Both the position numbers and the translations under genes were made by a program. The notes beneath the pieces were generated by a model. It worked only from the letters and a program-made list of their open reading frames with translations, was not told the DNA's origin and ran no database searches. Shown in pieces: positions 1 to 5,611 of a stretch of DNA of 5,721 nucleotides (position 1 is the stretch's first letter; each line of letters starts with the position of its first letter). Source of the stretch: Clostridia bacterium (GTDB lineage: Bacteria; Bacillota; Clostridia; UBA1381); NCBI GenBank assembly GCA_017420825.1, contig JAFQNU010000056.1, positions 1 to 5,721 of the forward strand. Reading direction: 5' to 3'.

Positions 1-280
1 CACTGACATATACTCTCAATCTTTGAAAATTAAGTTCTATTTTTTCAAATTCAGCATGGTCAATCATTGAGCCGATTAACACCTTTTTTTCTTCAAGCAA
101 TTCATCAACTCTGTCAAGCTGTTTCTTTGCTGTATCATAATCACCACCAACAGATAACATGTACACTTCATTTGTGAGAGCTATAAGCTCTGATGAAAAA
201 TCATCAAGCTCATTTGAGAAAATTATACCTCCTCCAATTAGTATAACAAGTATTACAAGTGCACAGATTGTACTTTTCAT
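1..280 (-). CDS. DUF4363 family protein, membrane-anchored (partial, C-terminus beyond window)
   Basis: The minus strand reads from ATG at 280 to the window edge, giving 93 residues without a stop. Residues 4-22 (TICALVILVILIGGGIIF) form one hydrophobic segment, best read as an N-terminal membrane anchor or uncleaved signal. After it comes a helical, charged region with heptad-like spacing (ELDDFSSELIALTNEVY; KKQLDRVDELLEEKK) and the family-like stretch IDHAEFEKIELNFQRLR. Length, single anchor and position directly after a DUF421 gene all fit DUF4363, whose function is unknown. The start is set by AGGAGG at 291-296, ten bases upstream, and by the ATGA overlap with the stop of the DUF421 gene (277-280). 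That overlap implies translational coupling. The family call comes from motif memory and context, not a search. Confidence 0.75.
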   Translation of the reverse strand, partial: MKSTICALVILVILIGGGIIFSNELDDFSSELIALTNEVYMLSVGGDYDTAKKQLDRVDELLEEKKVLIGSMIDHAEFEKIELNFQRLRVYVS

Positions 281-969
281 CTTATTATATCCTCCTCTCC
301 TTTTAACTGGATATAAAAGCCGTCATTTACATCATAAGAAGCAATAAATACCTCTTTAATATCATTTATGTTTCTTTTCTTTAACTGGTTTTTAAGCCAC
401 TCAATATTCTTTTTACTCCTCTTTAACTCCTTATACACTATATCCCCGTCCGAAATCAGCATACATGGCAATACAGACCTTTGTGCATCCTTAATTTTTA
501 AATCCTTTACCGTTACAGACCTTGCATCAGTTTTTTGTATAATACTTATCTGACCATTTGTTTCAAGCATTGCCATTTCAACATCAGCAATATTAGGTAC
601 ATTATTAATTCTTAACTGCTCTAATAAATCATTCATACTAAAACGAAGTCTTCTGAGCTCCTTTTCATTAACATGACCGTTATAAATTATTATACTTGGT
701 TCCCCTGTTATAATTTTTCTTAAAAACCTGCTCTTTAGTCCGGCAAAAGACATGAAAATCTCCGCAACTATAAGTGTTAAAACAGGAATAACACCCGACA
801 GTAAAGGAAAATCAATCGACTGCATCGGAACTGATGCAAGGTCTGATATCATTATTGCTACAACAAGCTCAGACGGCTGCATCTCACCTATTTGCCTTTT
901 TCCCATTATTCTCATTGACGCAACAACAATCAGATATAATATAAACGTTCGAACAATTAAAACTGTCAC
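277..969 (-). CDS. DUF421 (YetF/YcaP-like) membrane protein
   Basis: This is a 230-residue protein with three N-terminal hydrophobic segments (about residues 3-22, 34-50 and 56-77) followed by a soluble, probably cytoplasmic domain. Family marks are MGKRQIGEMQPSE (22-34), the ITGEP...YNG stretch (87-98), the helix ending DLLEQLR (114-120) and the DVEMAMLETNGQISI stretch. Length and order match the DUF421 family of Bacillus YetF and relatives. These are membrane proteins of unclear biochemical role, and some are linked to spore membrane properties. The start is GTG at 969, fixed by GGAGG at 977-981 with a 7-base spacer. An ATG at 971 is in another frame and meets TGA at once. The stop overlaps the DUF4363 start by four bases, so the pair probably works together. 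A possible forespore-type promoter lies upstream. Confidence 0.9.
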   Translation of the reverse strand: MTVLIVRTFILYLIVVASMRIMGKRQIGEMQPSELVVAIMISDLASVPMQSIDFPLLSGVIPVLTLIVAEIFMSFAGLKSRFLRKIITGEPSIIIYNGHVNEKELRRLRFSMNDLLEQLRINNVPNIADVEMAMLETNGQISIIQKTDARSVTVKDLKIKDAQRSVLPCMLISDGDIVYKELKRSKKNIEWLKNQLKKRNINDIKEVFIASYDVNDGFYIQLKGEEDIIR

Positions 970-974
970 ATTGG

Positions 975-981
975 CACCTCC
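975..981 (-). promoter_or_regulatory. Ribosome binding site that decides the GTG start of the DUF421 gene
   Basis: The minus strand reads GGAGGTG here, a near-perfect anti-16S match. It lies 7 bases (counted from GGAGG) before the GTG at 969. No in-frame ATG lies at a usable distance, so the GTG start is well supported. Confidence 0.8.
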
Positions 982-990
982 ATTTTCTTT

Positions 991-1020
991 TAGTATGTTT
1001 TATTTTGTTAAAAACTATTT
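991..1020 (-). promoter_or_regulatory. Candidate forespore-type (sigma-G/sigma-F-like) promoter for the DUF421-DUF4363 pair
   Basis: The minus strand carries CATACTA at 991-997, identical to the Bacillus sigma-G -10 consensus. AAATA lies at 1016-1020, 18 bases upstream, and matches four of five positions of the GHATR -35 motif. The implied start point near 984 would leave a leader of only about 15 bases before the GTG. I see no good sigma-A promoter in this strand of the 107-base gap. The motif is short and AT-rich, so chance occurrence is a real possibility. Confidence 0.3.
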
Positions 1021-1046
1021 ACTTTATTTGTGTTTTGTGGTAATAT
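1018..1046 (+). promoter_or_regulatory. Candidate sigma-A promoter for the methyltransferase gene
   Basis: TTTACT (1018-1023) and TAATAT (1041-1046) are separated by exactly 17 bases. Each matches the consensus at four of six positions. An overlapping TATGAT at 1044-1049 is a better -10 but has no well-spaced -35. Position, about 30 bases before the start codon, is sensible. It overlaps the divergent candidate promoter of the DUF421 gene. Confidence 0.4.
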
Positions 1047-1076
1047 GATATTAAAATTTTGAAAAGGAATTTACAT

Positions 1077-1820
1077 ATGAACAGCTATACAAATTTTGCA
1101 AAGTATTATGATATTCTTATGCATAAAGATATCAGCTACTCTAAAATCTGTGATTTTATAGAAAATATATTTATTTTAAAAGATTTAAACCCTAATCTTA
1201 TATGTGACCTTGCTTGCGGTACAGGTAATGTCAGTATTCCGCTTGCAAAAAGAGGGTACGAATTAATTTCGGTTGATAAGTCTATTGATATGCTGAATAT
1301 AGCAAGAGAAAAAGCTCAAAAGGATAATCTTGATATACTTTTTCTTAATCAAAGTATTACAAGACTTGATTTATTTGGGACATGCGACGCTTTTTTATGC
1401 ATGATTGACGGAATTAATTATATACTAAACCCAAGCTCCCTGATTTATGCTTTCAAAAGAATCAAAGATTGTTTCTTAAATCCTGGTGGTATTCTTATCT
1501 TTGACATCAGCTCATATTACAAGCTAAGCTCAGTAATCGGAAACAATACTTTTATACATGACACTGATGAGATATTTTATGCATGGGAAAACAGATTTTT
1601 AAATAATAAACAATTGTCTGATATGTACTTAAATTTCTTTATTAAAAAGAAAAACGGATATTCAAGATTTTGCGAAAGACATTTGCAAAGAGCTTATACT
1701 TCAGATGAAATAAAAATAGCATTAAAAAAAGCCGGCTTTACCGACATAGACACCTATAACGGTTTTTCTTTCACCGATGTGAACGAGAAAACCGAACGTA
1801 TAGTATTTTGTGCGAGGTAG
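1077..1820 (+). CDS. Class I SAM-dependent methyltransferase, substrate unknown
   Basis: A 247-residue Rossmann-fold methyltransferase. Motif I is DLACGTGN at residues 44-51, the SAM-binding glycine loop. The acidic residue after strand beta-2 is in SVDKS (D67). The opening YTNFAKYYDILM (4-15) is the usual N-terminal signature of the small YD-type methyltransferases close to Methyltransf_25. LNPGGILIFDISS supplies the later strand after the substrate helix. The C-terminal half (YAWENRF...DMYLNFFIKK...RHLQRAYTSDEI) resembles bacterial members of unknown substrate. I chose ATG 1077 because AAGGA at 1064-1068 lies eight bases upstream. A TTG at 1059 would add six residues but has no ribosome binding site. 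The gene is monocistronic in view, divergent from DUF421, and ends in a strong terminator. The target molecule cannot be inferred. Confidence 0.88.
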   Translation: MNSYTNFAKYYDILMHKDISYSKICDFIENIFILKDLNPNLICDLACGTGNVSIPLAKRGYELISVDKSIDMLNIAREKAQKDNLDILFLNQSITRLDLFGTCDAFLCMIDGINYILNPSSLIYAFKRIKDCFLNPGGILIFDISSYYKLSSVIGNNTFIHDTDEIFYAWENRFLNNKQLSDMYLNFFIKKKNGYSRFCERHLQRAYTSDEIKIALKKAGFTDIDTYNGFSFTDVNEKTERIVFCAR

Positions 1821-1868
1821 AATATGTACAATCCCCCGTTTCCGGGGGATAATATTCTAATTTTTCTT
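1818..1868 (+). terminator. Compound intrinsic terminator after the methyltransferase gene
   Basis: An inner eight-pair stem ATCCCCCG/CGGGGGAT (1831-1838 with 1843-1850) has a TTTC loop. Outside it an eight-pair AT stem, TAGAATAT/ATATTCTA (1818-1825 with 1852-1859), stacks across an asymmetric bulge. TTTTT at 1861-1865, then CTT, follows. The outer stem includes the stop codon of the methyltransferase. The hairpin also lies 17 bases past the stop of the convergent HPr-like gene, but on that strand it is followed by TTGTACATATTCT rather than a T-run. It is therefore mainly a plus-strand terminator. Confidence 0.85.
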
Positions 1869-2097
1869 AGTCAACGATAAAACGCTTTACTTCTTCCATG
1901 AACGCATTGTCAGCCTCACAATGAGCCTCAACCTTTATTGGCTTAGAAAGGTTTAAACTGAAAATACCCATGATGGATTTTGCATCAACAACGTATCTTC
2001 CCGAGGTTAAATCAATATCAAACTCGTACTTTGATACTACGTTAACAAATTCCTTTACATCGTTGATTGAATTCAGCATTATGTTAAATTCCTGCAT
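1867..2097 (-). CDS. HPr-like (PTS-HPr fold) protein lacking the phosphoryl-accepting histidine
   Basis: A 76-residue protein whose second half reads like HPr. SKYEFDIDL (22-30), GRYVVDAKSIMGIFSLNL (33-50) and a terminal amphipathic helix ending VKRFIVD align with Bacillus HPr around SKYDADVNL and LKSIMGVMSL. The serine equivalent to regulatory Ser46 is S41. At the place of catalytic His15 the sequence is NSINDV (9-14), with no histidine, and Arg17 is also absent. It therefore should not pass phosphate from enzyme I to sugar permeases. A regulatory role, as for Crh, is possible but inferred. ATG 2097 is chosen because GGGAGG at 2108-2113 lies ten bases upstream. A longer frame to 2172 would start inside the promoter -35 box. 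Single gene with its own promoter, divergent from mtaB. Confidence 0.85.
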   Translation of the reverse strand: MQEFNIMLNSINDVKEFVNVVSKYEFDIDLTSGRYVVDAKSIMGIFSLNLSKPIKVEAHCEADNAFMEEVKRFIVD

Positions 2098-2124
2098 AAT
2101 TACTGTGCCTCCCTTATAATTATT

Positions 2125-2139
2125 TTGTGCTGTACACAA
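2125..2139. promoter_or_regulatory. Short inverted repeat over the HPr-like gene start point
   Basis: TTGTG-CTGTA-CACAA forms a dyad with five-base arms and a five-base centre. It covers the predicted transcription start near 2137 and lies upstream of the ribosome binding site. Placement is right for a repressor operator or a small leader hairpin. The arms are short and no regulator gene is in view, so this is tentative. Confidence 0.25.
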
Positions 2140-2143
2140 GTAA

Positions 2144-2172
2144 ATAATACAATTAATTTTATAAATAGTCAA
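2144..2172 (-). promoter_or_regulatory. Sigma-A promoter of the HPr-like gene
   Basis: On the minus strand TTGACT (2167-2172) and TATTAT (2144-2149) are separated by exactly 17 bases. Each box matches the consensus at five of six positions. The predicted start point near 2137 gives a leader of about 40 bases carrying GGGAGG. This is the best sigma-A promoter in the window and argues for substantial expression. Confidence 0.8.
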
Positions 2173-2195
2173 TACAAATTTTAAACATTTTTATA

Positions 2196-2217
2196 ATTTT
2201 GGTATTTATGCCAAGAT
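2196..2217. promoter_or_regulatory. Imperfect palindrome between the HPr-like gene and mtaB
   Basis: The core TTGGTATTTATGCCAA (2199-2214) is a dyad with a single T:G mismatch around a TT centre. Including the flanks it extends to 22 bases with two mismatches. It lies about 60-80 bases upstream of the HPr-like start point and about 60 upstream of the mtaB start codon, so it could serve either divergent gene. It is a candidate regulator site only. Confidence 0.25.
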
Positions 2218-2275
2218 AAGGCACTATTCCTCATACATTATGCAACAATTATATCAAGAGCAAAGGATTGATAAT

Positions 2276-3568
2276 ATGAAGAAAGCAGCATTCTACACAT
2301 TAGGCTGTAAGGTTAACCAATATGAAACCCAGGCAATGACAGAATTATTTTCAAACAGCGGATATGAGATATGTGATTTTGACTCATATGCAGATGTATA
2401 TGTCATAAACACCTGTACCGTTACTGCAATGAGCGACAGAAAATCTCGCCAGATTATAAGACGCGCAAAAAAGAATAACCCAAACTCAATTATTATAGTT
2501 ACAGGCTGCTATGCACAGACAAATCCCGATGCAGTCAAAAAAATAGACGGTGTCAACCTCATAGTTGGTACAAGTGACCGAAAAAACATTGTGTCACTAT
2601 GTGAGTCTCTTAACCCAGACACTATTTCATGTCATATTGGTGACATAATGAAAAATCACAGCTTTGAGGACTTACAAATCTCAAAATACGAAGAAAGAAC
2701 AAGAGCATATATAAAAATACAGGAGGGGTGTAATCAATTCTGTTCATACTGCATTATTCCCTACGCAAGAGGGCCTATAAGAAGCAGAGACGAGGAAGAA
2801 ATTCTTGCTGAAACCAAGAAACTCGTTAAAAATGGTTACACAGAAATTATATACACAGGTATTCACATTGCCTCCTTCGGACTTGACAAAGGAAAGGAAA
2901 GACTTGCAGATTTTCTGTGCAAAGCCAATGAAATAGATGGATTGGAACGAATACGTTTAAGCTCGATAGAGCCGATGACTCTGAACACTGAATTTACAAA
3001 CAAAATAAAGGACTGCTCTAAGCTTTGTCATCATTTTCATCTGTCTTTGCAGAGTGGCTGTGACGAAACTCTCAAAAGAATGAACAGAAAATATACAACA
3101 GAACAATACAAAAAAATAGTTGAAGATTTGAGAACTCTATATCCTGATGTTGCAATTACAACAGATATTATGACTGGATTTCCGGGGGAAACTGACGAAG
3201 AATTTTCAAAAACACTTGAATTTGTCAATGAAATTCAATTTGCTGATGCTCATATTTTCCAATATTCACCCCGAAACGGAACACCTGCAGCAAAACGAGA
3301 TGACCAGGTCGCACCCTACCTTAAAGAAGAACGCAGTAAAAAGCTTATTGAGGTATGTGCGCGCTCAAGGGATAATTTTATATCAAGCTTTATAGGAAAA
3401 GAAATGTGTGTACTGTTTGAACAACCCATAAAAGGTTTTTTTGAAGGGAAAACATCAAATTATATTACTGTATATGTAAAATCTGACATAAATCTTCAGG
3501 GACAATATAAAAAGGTTGTAATAGATAAATGTGACAATGGCATTGCTTATGCACATATAATTGAATAA
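2276..3568 (+). CDS. mtaB: tRNA (N6-threonylcarbamoyladenosine(37)-C2)-methylthiotransferase MtaB
   Basis: A 430-residue radical SAM methylthiotransferase that converts t6A at position 37 of ANN-decoding tRNAs to ms2t6A. The N-terminal UPF0004 domain has its three cluster cysteines at C11 (TLGCKVNQYE), C47 (NTCTVT) and C78 (TGCYAQ). The radical SAM motif CNQFCSYC supplies C152, C156 and C159. The last 60 or so residues match a TRAM RNA-binding domain. TLGCKVNQYET, the overall length and the EERTRAYIKIQEGC lead-in point to the MtaB (YqeV) branch rather than MiaB or RimO. I chose ATG 2276 because AAAGGA at 2262-2267 lies eight bases upstream. The ATG at 2240 has no ribosome binding site and would place 12 unrelated residues before the conserved start. 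No strong plus-strand promoter is visible; TTGGTA (2199-2204) with CACTAT (2222-2227) is a weak candidate. Confidence 0.95.
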   Translation: MKKAAFYTLGCKVNQYETQAMTELFSNSGYEICDFDSYADVYVINTCTVTAMSDRKSRQIIRRAKKNNPNSIIIVTGCYAQTNPDAVKKIDGVNLIVGTSDRKNIVSLCESLNPDTISCHIGDIMKNHSFEDLQISKYEERTRAYIKIQEGCNQFCSYCIIPYARGPIRSRDEEEILAETKKLVKNGYTEIIYTGIHIASFGLDKGKERLADFLCKANEIDGLERIRLSSIEPMTLNTEFTNKIKDCSKLCHHFHLSLQSGCDETLKRMNRKYTTEQYKKIVEDLRTLYPDVAITTDIMTGFPGETDEEFSKTLEFVNEIQFADAHIFQYSPRNGTPAAKRDDQVAPYLKEERSKKLIEVCARSRDNFISSFIGKEMCVLFEQPIKGFFEGKTSNYITVYVKSDINLQGQYKKVVIDKCDNGIAYAHIIE

Positions 3569-3576
3569 ATGTATAA

Positions 3577-3618
3577 AAACAACTCCTTTGACACAAAATT
3601 GTGTTAAAGGAGTTGTTT
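3577..3618 (+). terminator. Long inverted repeat after mtaB, overlapping the ribosome binding site of the next gene
   Basis: Thirteen pairs (AAACAACTCCTTT with AAAGGAGTTGTTT) continue through one G:U pair into ACACAA/TTGTGT around an AA centre. This gives about 19-20 pairs with no bulge in 42 bases. It lies nine bases after the mtaB stop. The downstream arm runs into TTGTTTATT, which is moderately T-rich, so it may act as an intrinsic terminator. The same arm contains AAAGGAG, the Shine-Dalgarno of the YdcZ-type gene, so the folded RNA should also block its translation. Confidence 0.7.
3606..3612 (+). promoter_or_regulatory. Sequestered ribosome binding site of the YdcZ-type gene
   Basis: AAAGGAG lies nine bases before ATG 3622 and fixes that start. 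All seven bases sit in the 3' arm of the long hairpin, paired with CTCCTTT at 3583-3589. Confidence 0.75.
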
Positions 3619-3621
3619 ATT

Positions 3622-4050
3622 ATGGGTTTTATATTCAGTATAATTGCCGGTGCGGCAATGAGCATACAGGGTGTTATGAATACACGTCTTAGTGATAAAA
3701 TCGGCTTATATGAGTCGAATGCTTTTGTACAGGGCACTGCTTTTTTATTTTCGGTAATTGCATTATTATTTTTAAGAAAAGGTGATTTTTCTCAAATAAC
3801 ACAGGTAAACAAATTCTATCTGTTAGGCGGTCTTTTAGGTCTTGTTATAACTATCACCGTTATGCTCGGTGTAGGAAAATTAAGCCCTACTGTTGCAATC
3901 TCAACAATACTTATATCACAGCTTTTTGTTGCCGCTTTAATAGACGCTTTCGGTCTCATGGGTAGCGAAAAAATTGCGTTTGGCTGGAATAAATATGTCG
4001 GTCTTGCCTTACTTGTTGGCGGAATGATTTTATTTAAAATGAAAATTTAG
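3622..4050 (+). CDS. YdcZ/DUF606-type DMT-superfamily membrane protein
   Basis: A 142-residue, very hydrophobic protein with about five membrane segments (near residues 2-20, 34-52, 65-85, 90-112 and 122-140). The start AGAAMSIQGVMNTRLSDKIG (9-28) is the typical opening of the DUF606/YdcZ family, with glutamine and asparagine in the first helix. KYVGLALLVGGMILF is the typical end. The family is placed in the drug/metabolite transporter superfamily as half-size proteins of about 140-150 residues, often working as pairs. The substrate is unknown. A GTG at 3601 would extend the frame by seven residues, but that start lies inside the hairpin, upstream of the AAAGGAG, so ATG 3622 is preferred. Only 53 bases separate it from mtaB, filled largely by the inverted repeat. 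It converges on the radical SAM gene with one base between the stops. Confidence 0.85.
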   Translation: MGFIFSIIAGAAMSIQGVMNTRLSDKIGLYESNAFVQGTAFLFSVIALLFLRKGDFSQITQVNKFYLLGGLLGLVITITVMLGVGKLSPTVAISTILISQLFVAALIDAFGLMGSEKIAFGWNKYVGLALLVGGMILFKMKI

Positions 4051-4051
4051 A

Positions 4052-4927
4052 CTAATCACTGAAAAATGGAATAAAGCTCTCCCCTATTGCCTCACCGCTC
4101 TGTACAAATGCATTTTTTATTCCAAGCTCTGATGCATACTCAATCAGTGAATCATAATATTTTTGAATTATTGTTCTGTTAAGCTCTTCAAACCCTTCTA
4201 AATGTGGCATTGGAGTATATTGACGCATAATACTTATGTAAATGTCATCACCATATGTTTTATACAGATAGTCAATTATTTTTTTTGAATCAAATAACAA
4301 TCCCGGAAGCATAAGATGTCTTACAATAACACCCTTTTGCATTATTCCCTTACTATCAAATATATTCTTTCCTGTCTGTTTAAACATTTCTGAAATCGCC
4401 ATAGAGCAATATTTGAAATATTCTTTTGCCTTTGAATATCTGATTGCATACTTATCATTATAATACTTCATATCAGGTAAGTATATATCTACAAGTCCGT
4501 CAAGTCTCTTTAAAGCCTCGACCGATTCATATCCTCCACAGTTATAAACAACAGGTATTTTTAATCCATTTATTTTTGCCATTTCCAATGCTTTTATTAA
4601 CAAATCAGAATAATGTGTTGGCGTTACAAGATTTATATTATGTGCGCCTTGGTTTTGCAAATCAATAAAAATATCAGAAAGCTCATTAATGTCAATATAT
4701 CTTCCTACATGGTTTTTACTTATCTCATAATTCTGACAAAAAACACAGCGCAAATTACAATACGTAAAAAAGACGGCACCCGAACCCCGGGTGCCTGAAA
4801 TGGGAGGCTCCTCCCAGTAATGCAGTGCATTTCTCGCTATTTTAATTCTATTTCCTGCTCCGCAGTACCCGATTTCATTGCTATATCTATCAACCGAACA
4901 CCCTCTCGGACATAAATCACAATTCAT
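4052..4927 (-). CDS. PflA/PflX-like radical SAM protein, function unknown
   Basis: A 291-residue radical SAM protein. The SAM cluster motif CNLRCVFC gives C57, C61 and C64, preceded by the GSGAVFFTY lead-in of COG1313-type proteins related to pyruvate formate-lyase activases. The N-terminus adds a second cysteine set, C3-x2-C6-PRG-C10 and GYC22G, suggesting an extra Fe-S or metal site. The middle has VTPTHY and VYNCGGYES, and a late PMPHLEGFEELNR stretch. Length matches the family. AmrS-like proteins share the CPxxC-type N-terminus but usually accompany AMMECR1 and Memo genes, which are not visible here. ATG 4927 follows AAGGA (4936-4940) at eight bases and begins 12 bases after the tmk stop, so it is probably the last gene of that operon. 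No glycyl-radical enzyme is in view. The substrate cannot be named. Confidence 0.85.
   Translation of the reverse strand: MNCDLCPRGCSVDRYSNEIGYCGAGNRIKIARNALHYWEEPPISGTRGSGAVFFTYCNLRCVFCQNYEISKNHVGRYIDINELSDIFIDLQNQGAHNINLVTPTHYSDLLIKALEMAKINGLKIPVVYNCGGYESVEALKRLDGLVDIYLPDMKYYNDKYAIRYSKAKEYFKYCSMAISEMFKQTGKNIFDSKGIMQKGVIVRHLMLPGLLFDSKKIIDYLYKTYGDDIYISIMRQYTPMPHLEGFEELNRTIIQKYYDSLIEYASELGIKNAFVQSGEAIGESFIPFFSD
4764..4816 (-). other. Tandem GC-rich hairpins with a T-run inside the radical SAM gene
   Basis: In the sense (minus) direction a first dyad TGGGAGG/CCTCCCA (4801-4816) precedes a second one. The second has an eight-pair stem GGCACCCG/CGGGTGCC (4788-4795 with 4775-4782) and a five-base loop, then GTC and TTTTTT (4766-4771). 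The second has the full form of an intrinsic terminator. It lies about 130-155 bases into the coding frame, over residues 45-54. The region encodes the conserved GTRGSGAVFF, so much of it may be coding constraint. Confidence 0.5.
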
Positions 4928-4939
4928 TAAAATCTTCCT

Positions 4940-5611
4940 TTAAATTATCTCTTTAACCTTTTTATAAATTTCATTGTTTATCTCATTTATAGTTCTTATT
5001 TGCTCATTCTTAACGCACATTATATGCTCCCATGACAGCTTATTGGCAACATAACATGCATTATCATAGCTTTTTTCAAGATATTCTGAATTTCTTTCAT
5101 GTATATCCTTTTGTAAGTTGGAGTCGAACTTATTTTCTCTGTTTTTCATTAATTCCTGACCATATTTCACGGGCATATCAAGGAAAAATGTTATGTCAGG
5201 TACAGGCAGTCCGTAAATTTTAAATTCAAGTTCAAATAACCAATCAAGAAATTTATCAACCTCTTTTTTATCTGCTATTTTGCTTGCCTGATGTATCATG
5301 TTTGATGAGGTATAACGGTCTGCTATGATTATTACATCTTCTTCATAATCCTTTTTCCAACCTGTTCTGTATGAAGCAAAACGATCAGCCGCAAAAAAAC
5401 TTGATGCAGCATATGCGTTAACATCTTCAGGCTTGTCCCCGAATTTTCCCGAAAGATACATTTTGACCAAAGCTGATGATTCACTGTTATAATCAGGAAA
5501 TGTTATAAGCTTTACATTATACCCCTCATCAACGAGCTTTTTTAAAAGCATTTCAGTATGAGTCTGCTTTCCGCTTGCATCAACTCCATCAATTGCTATA
5601 AGCTTACCCAT
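4940..5611 (-). CDS. tmk: Thymidylate kinase (dTMP kinase), divergent clostridial type
   Basis: A 223-residue P-loop kinase expected to phosphorylate dTMP to dTDP in the cytoplasm. Walker A is GVDASGKQT (residues 9-17), with glutamine where serine or threonine usually follows the lysine and threonine next. TFPDY (37-41), AADR (74-77), ADRY (97-100) with Q108, and PDITFFLDMP complete the thymidylate kinase pattern. The LID region lies around NRENKFDSNLQKDIHERN. The protein is slightly longer than the usual 200-215 residues. A role on another deoxynucleotide cannot be excluded. ATG 5611 follows GAGGAGG (5618-5624) at six bases. The start overlaps the end of the upstream glycosyltransferase frame by eight bases (ATGGGTAA), and its TAA overlaps the ribosome binding site of the radical SAM gene. 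It is the middle gene of a three-gene unit. Confidence 0.85.
   Translation of the reverse strand: MGKLIAIDGVDASGKQTHTEMLLKKLVDEGYNVKLITFPDYNSESSALVKMYLSGKFGDKPEDVNAYAASSFFAADRFASYRTGWKKDYEEDVIIIADRYTSSNMIHQASKIADKKEVDKFLDWLFELEFKIYGLPVPDITFFLDMPVKYGQELMKNRENKFDSNLQKDIHERNSEYLEKSYDNACYVANKLSWEHIMCVKNEQIRTINEINNEIYKKVKEII

Noticed and set aside
969..983. A five-codon mini-frame (ATG at 983, TGA at 968-970) overlapping the DUF421 GTG, possibly a leader peptide.
   Set aside because: Its ATG sits in the ribosome binding site region with no SD of its own, so it is most simply a chance reading of GGAGGTG.
752..1048. A 98-codon plus-strand open frame.
   Set aside because: It is mostly antisense to the DUF421 gene and crosses the intergenic region. 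It has no ribosome binding site at its start, and its composition looks like a reverse-frame shadow.
2098..2172. Upstream extension of the HPr-like frame by 25 residues.
   Set aside because: The extension would start on the TTG of the promoter -35 box and lies upstream of or across the predicted start point. The ATG at 2097 has a good GGGAGG.
3601..3621. GTG at 3601 as start of the YdcZ-type protein.
   Set aside because: No ribosome binding site precedes it, and it would place AAAGGAG inside the coding region. The ATG at 3622 is ideally spaced from that site.
3588..3623. TTGACA at 3588-3593 with TATTAT at 3618-3623 as a promoter for the YdcZ-type gene.
   Set aside because: The spacing is 24 bases, too long for sigma-A. 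TTGACA is part of the hairpin and TATTAT overlaps the start codon.
3465..3737. A 90-codon minus-strand open frame across the mtaB-YdcZ junction.
   Set aside because: It is antisense to two well-supported genes, runs through the inverted repeat, and shows no recognisable domain.
4444..4798. Plus-strand open frames over the radical SAM gene.
   Set aside because: They are antisense shadows without ribosome binding sites or recognisable motifs.
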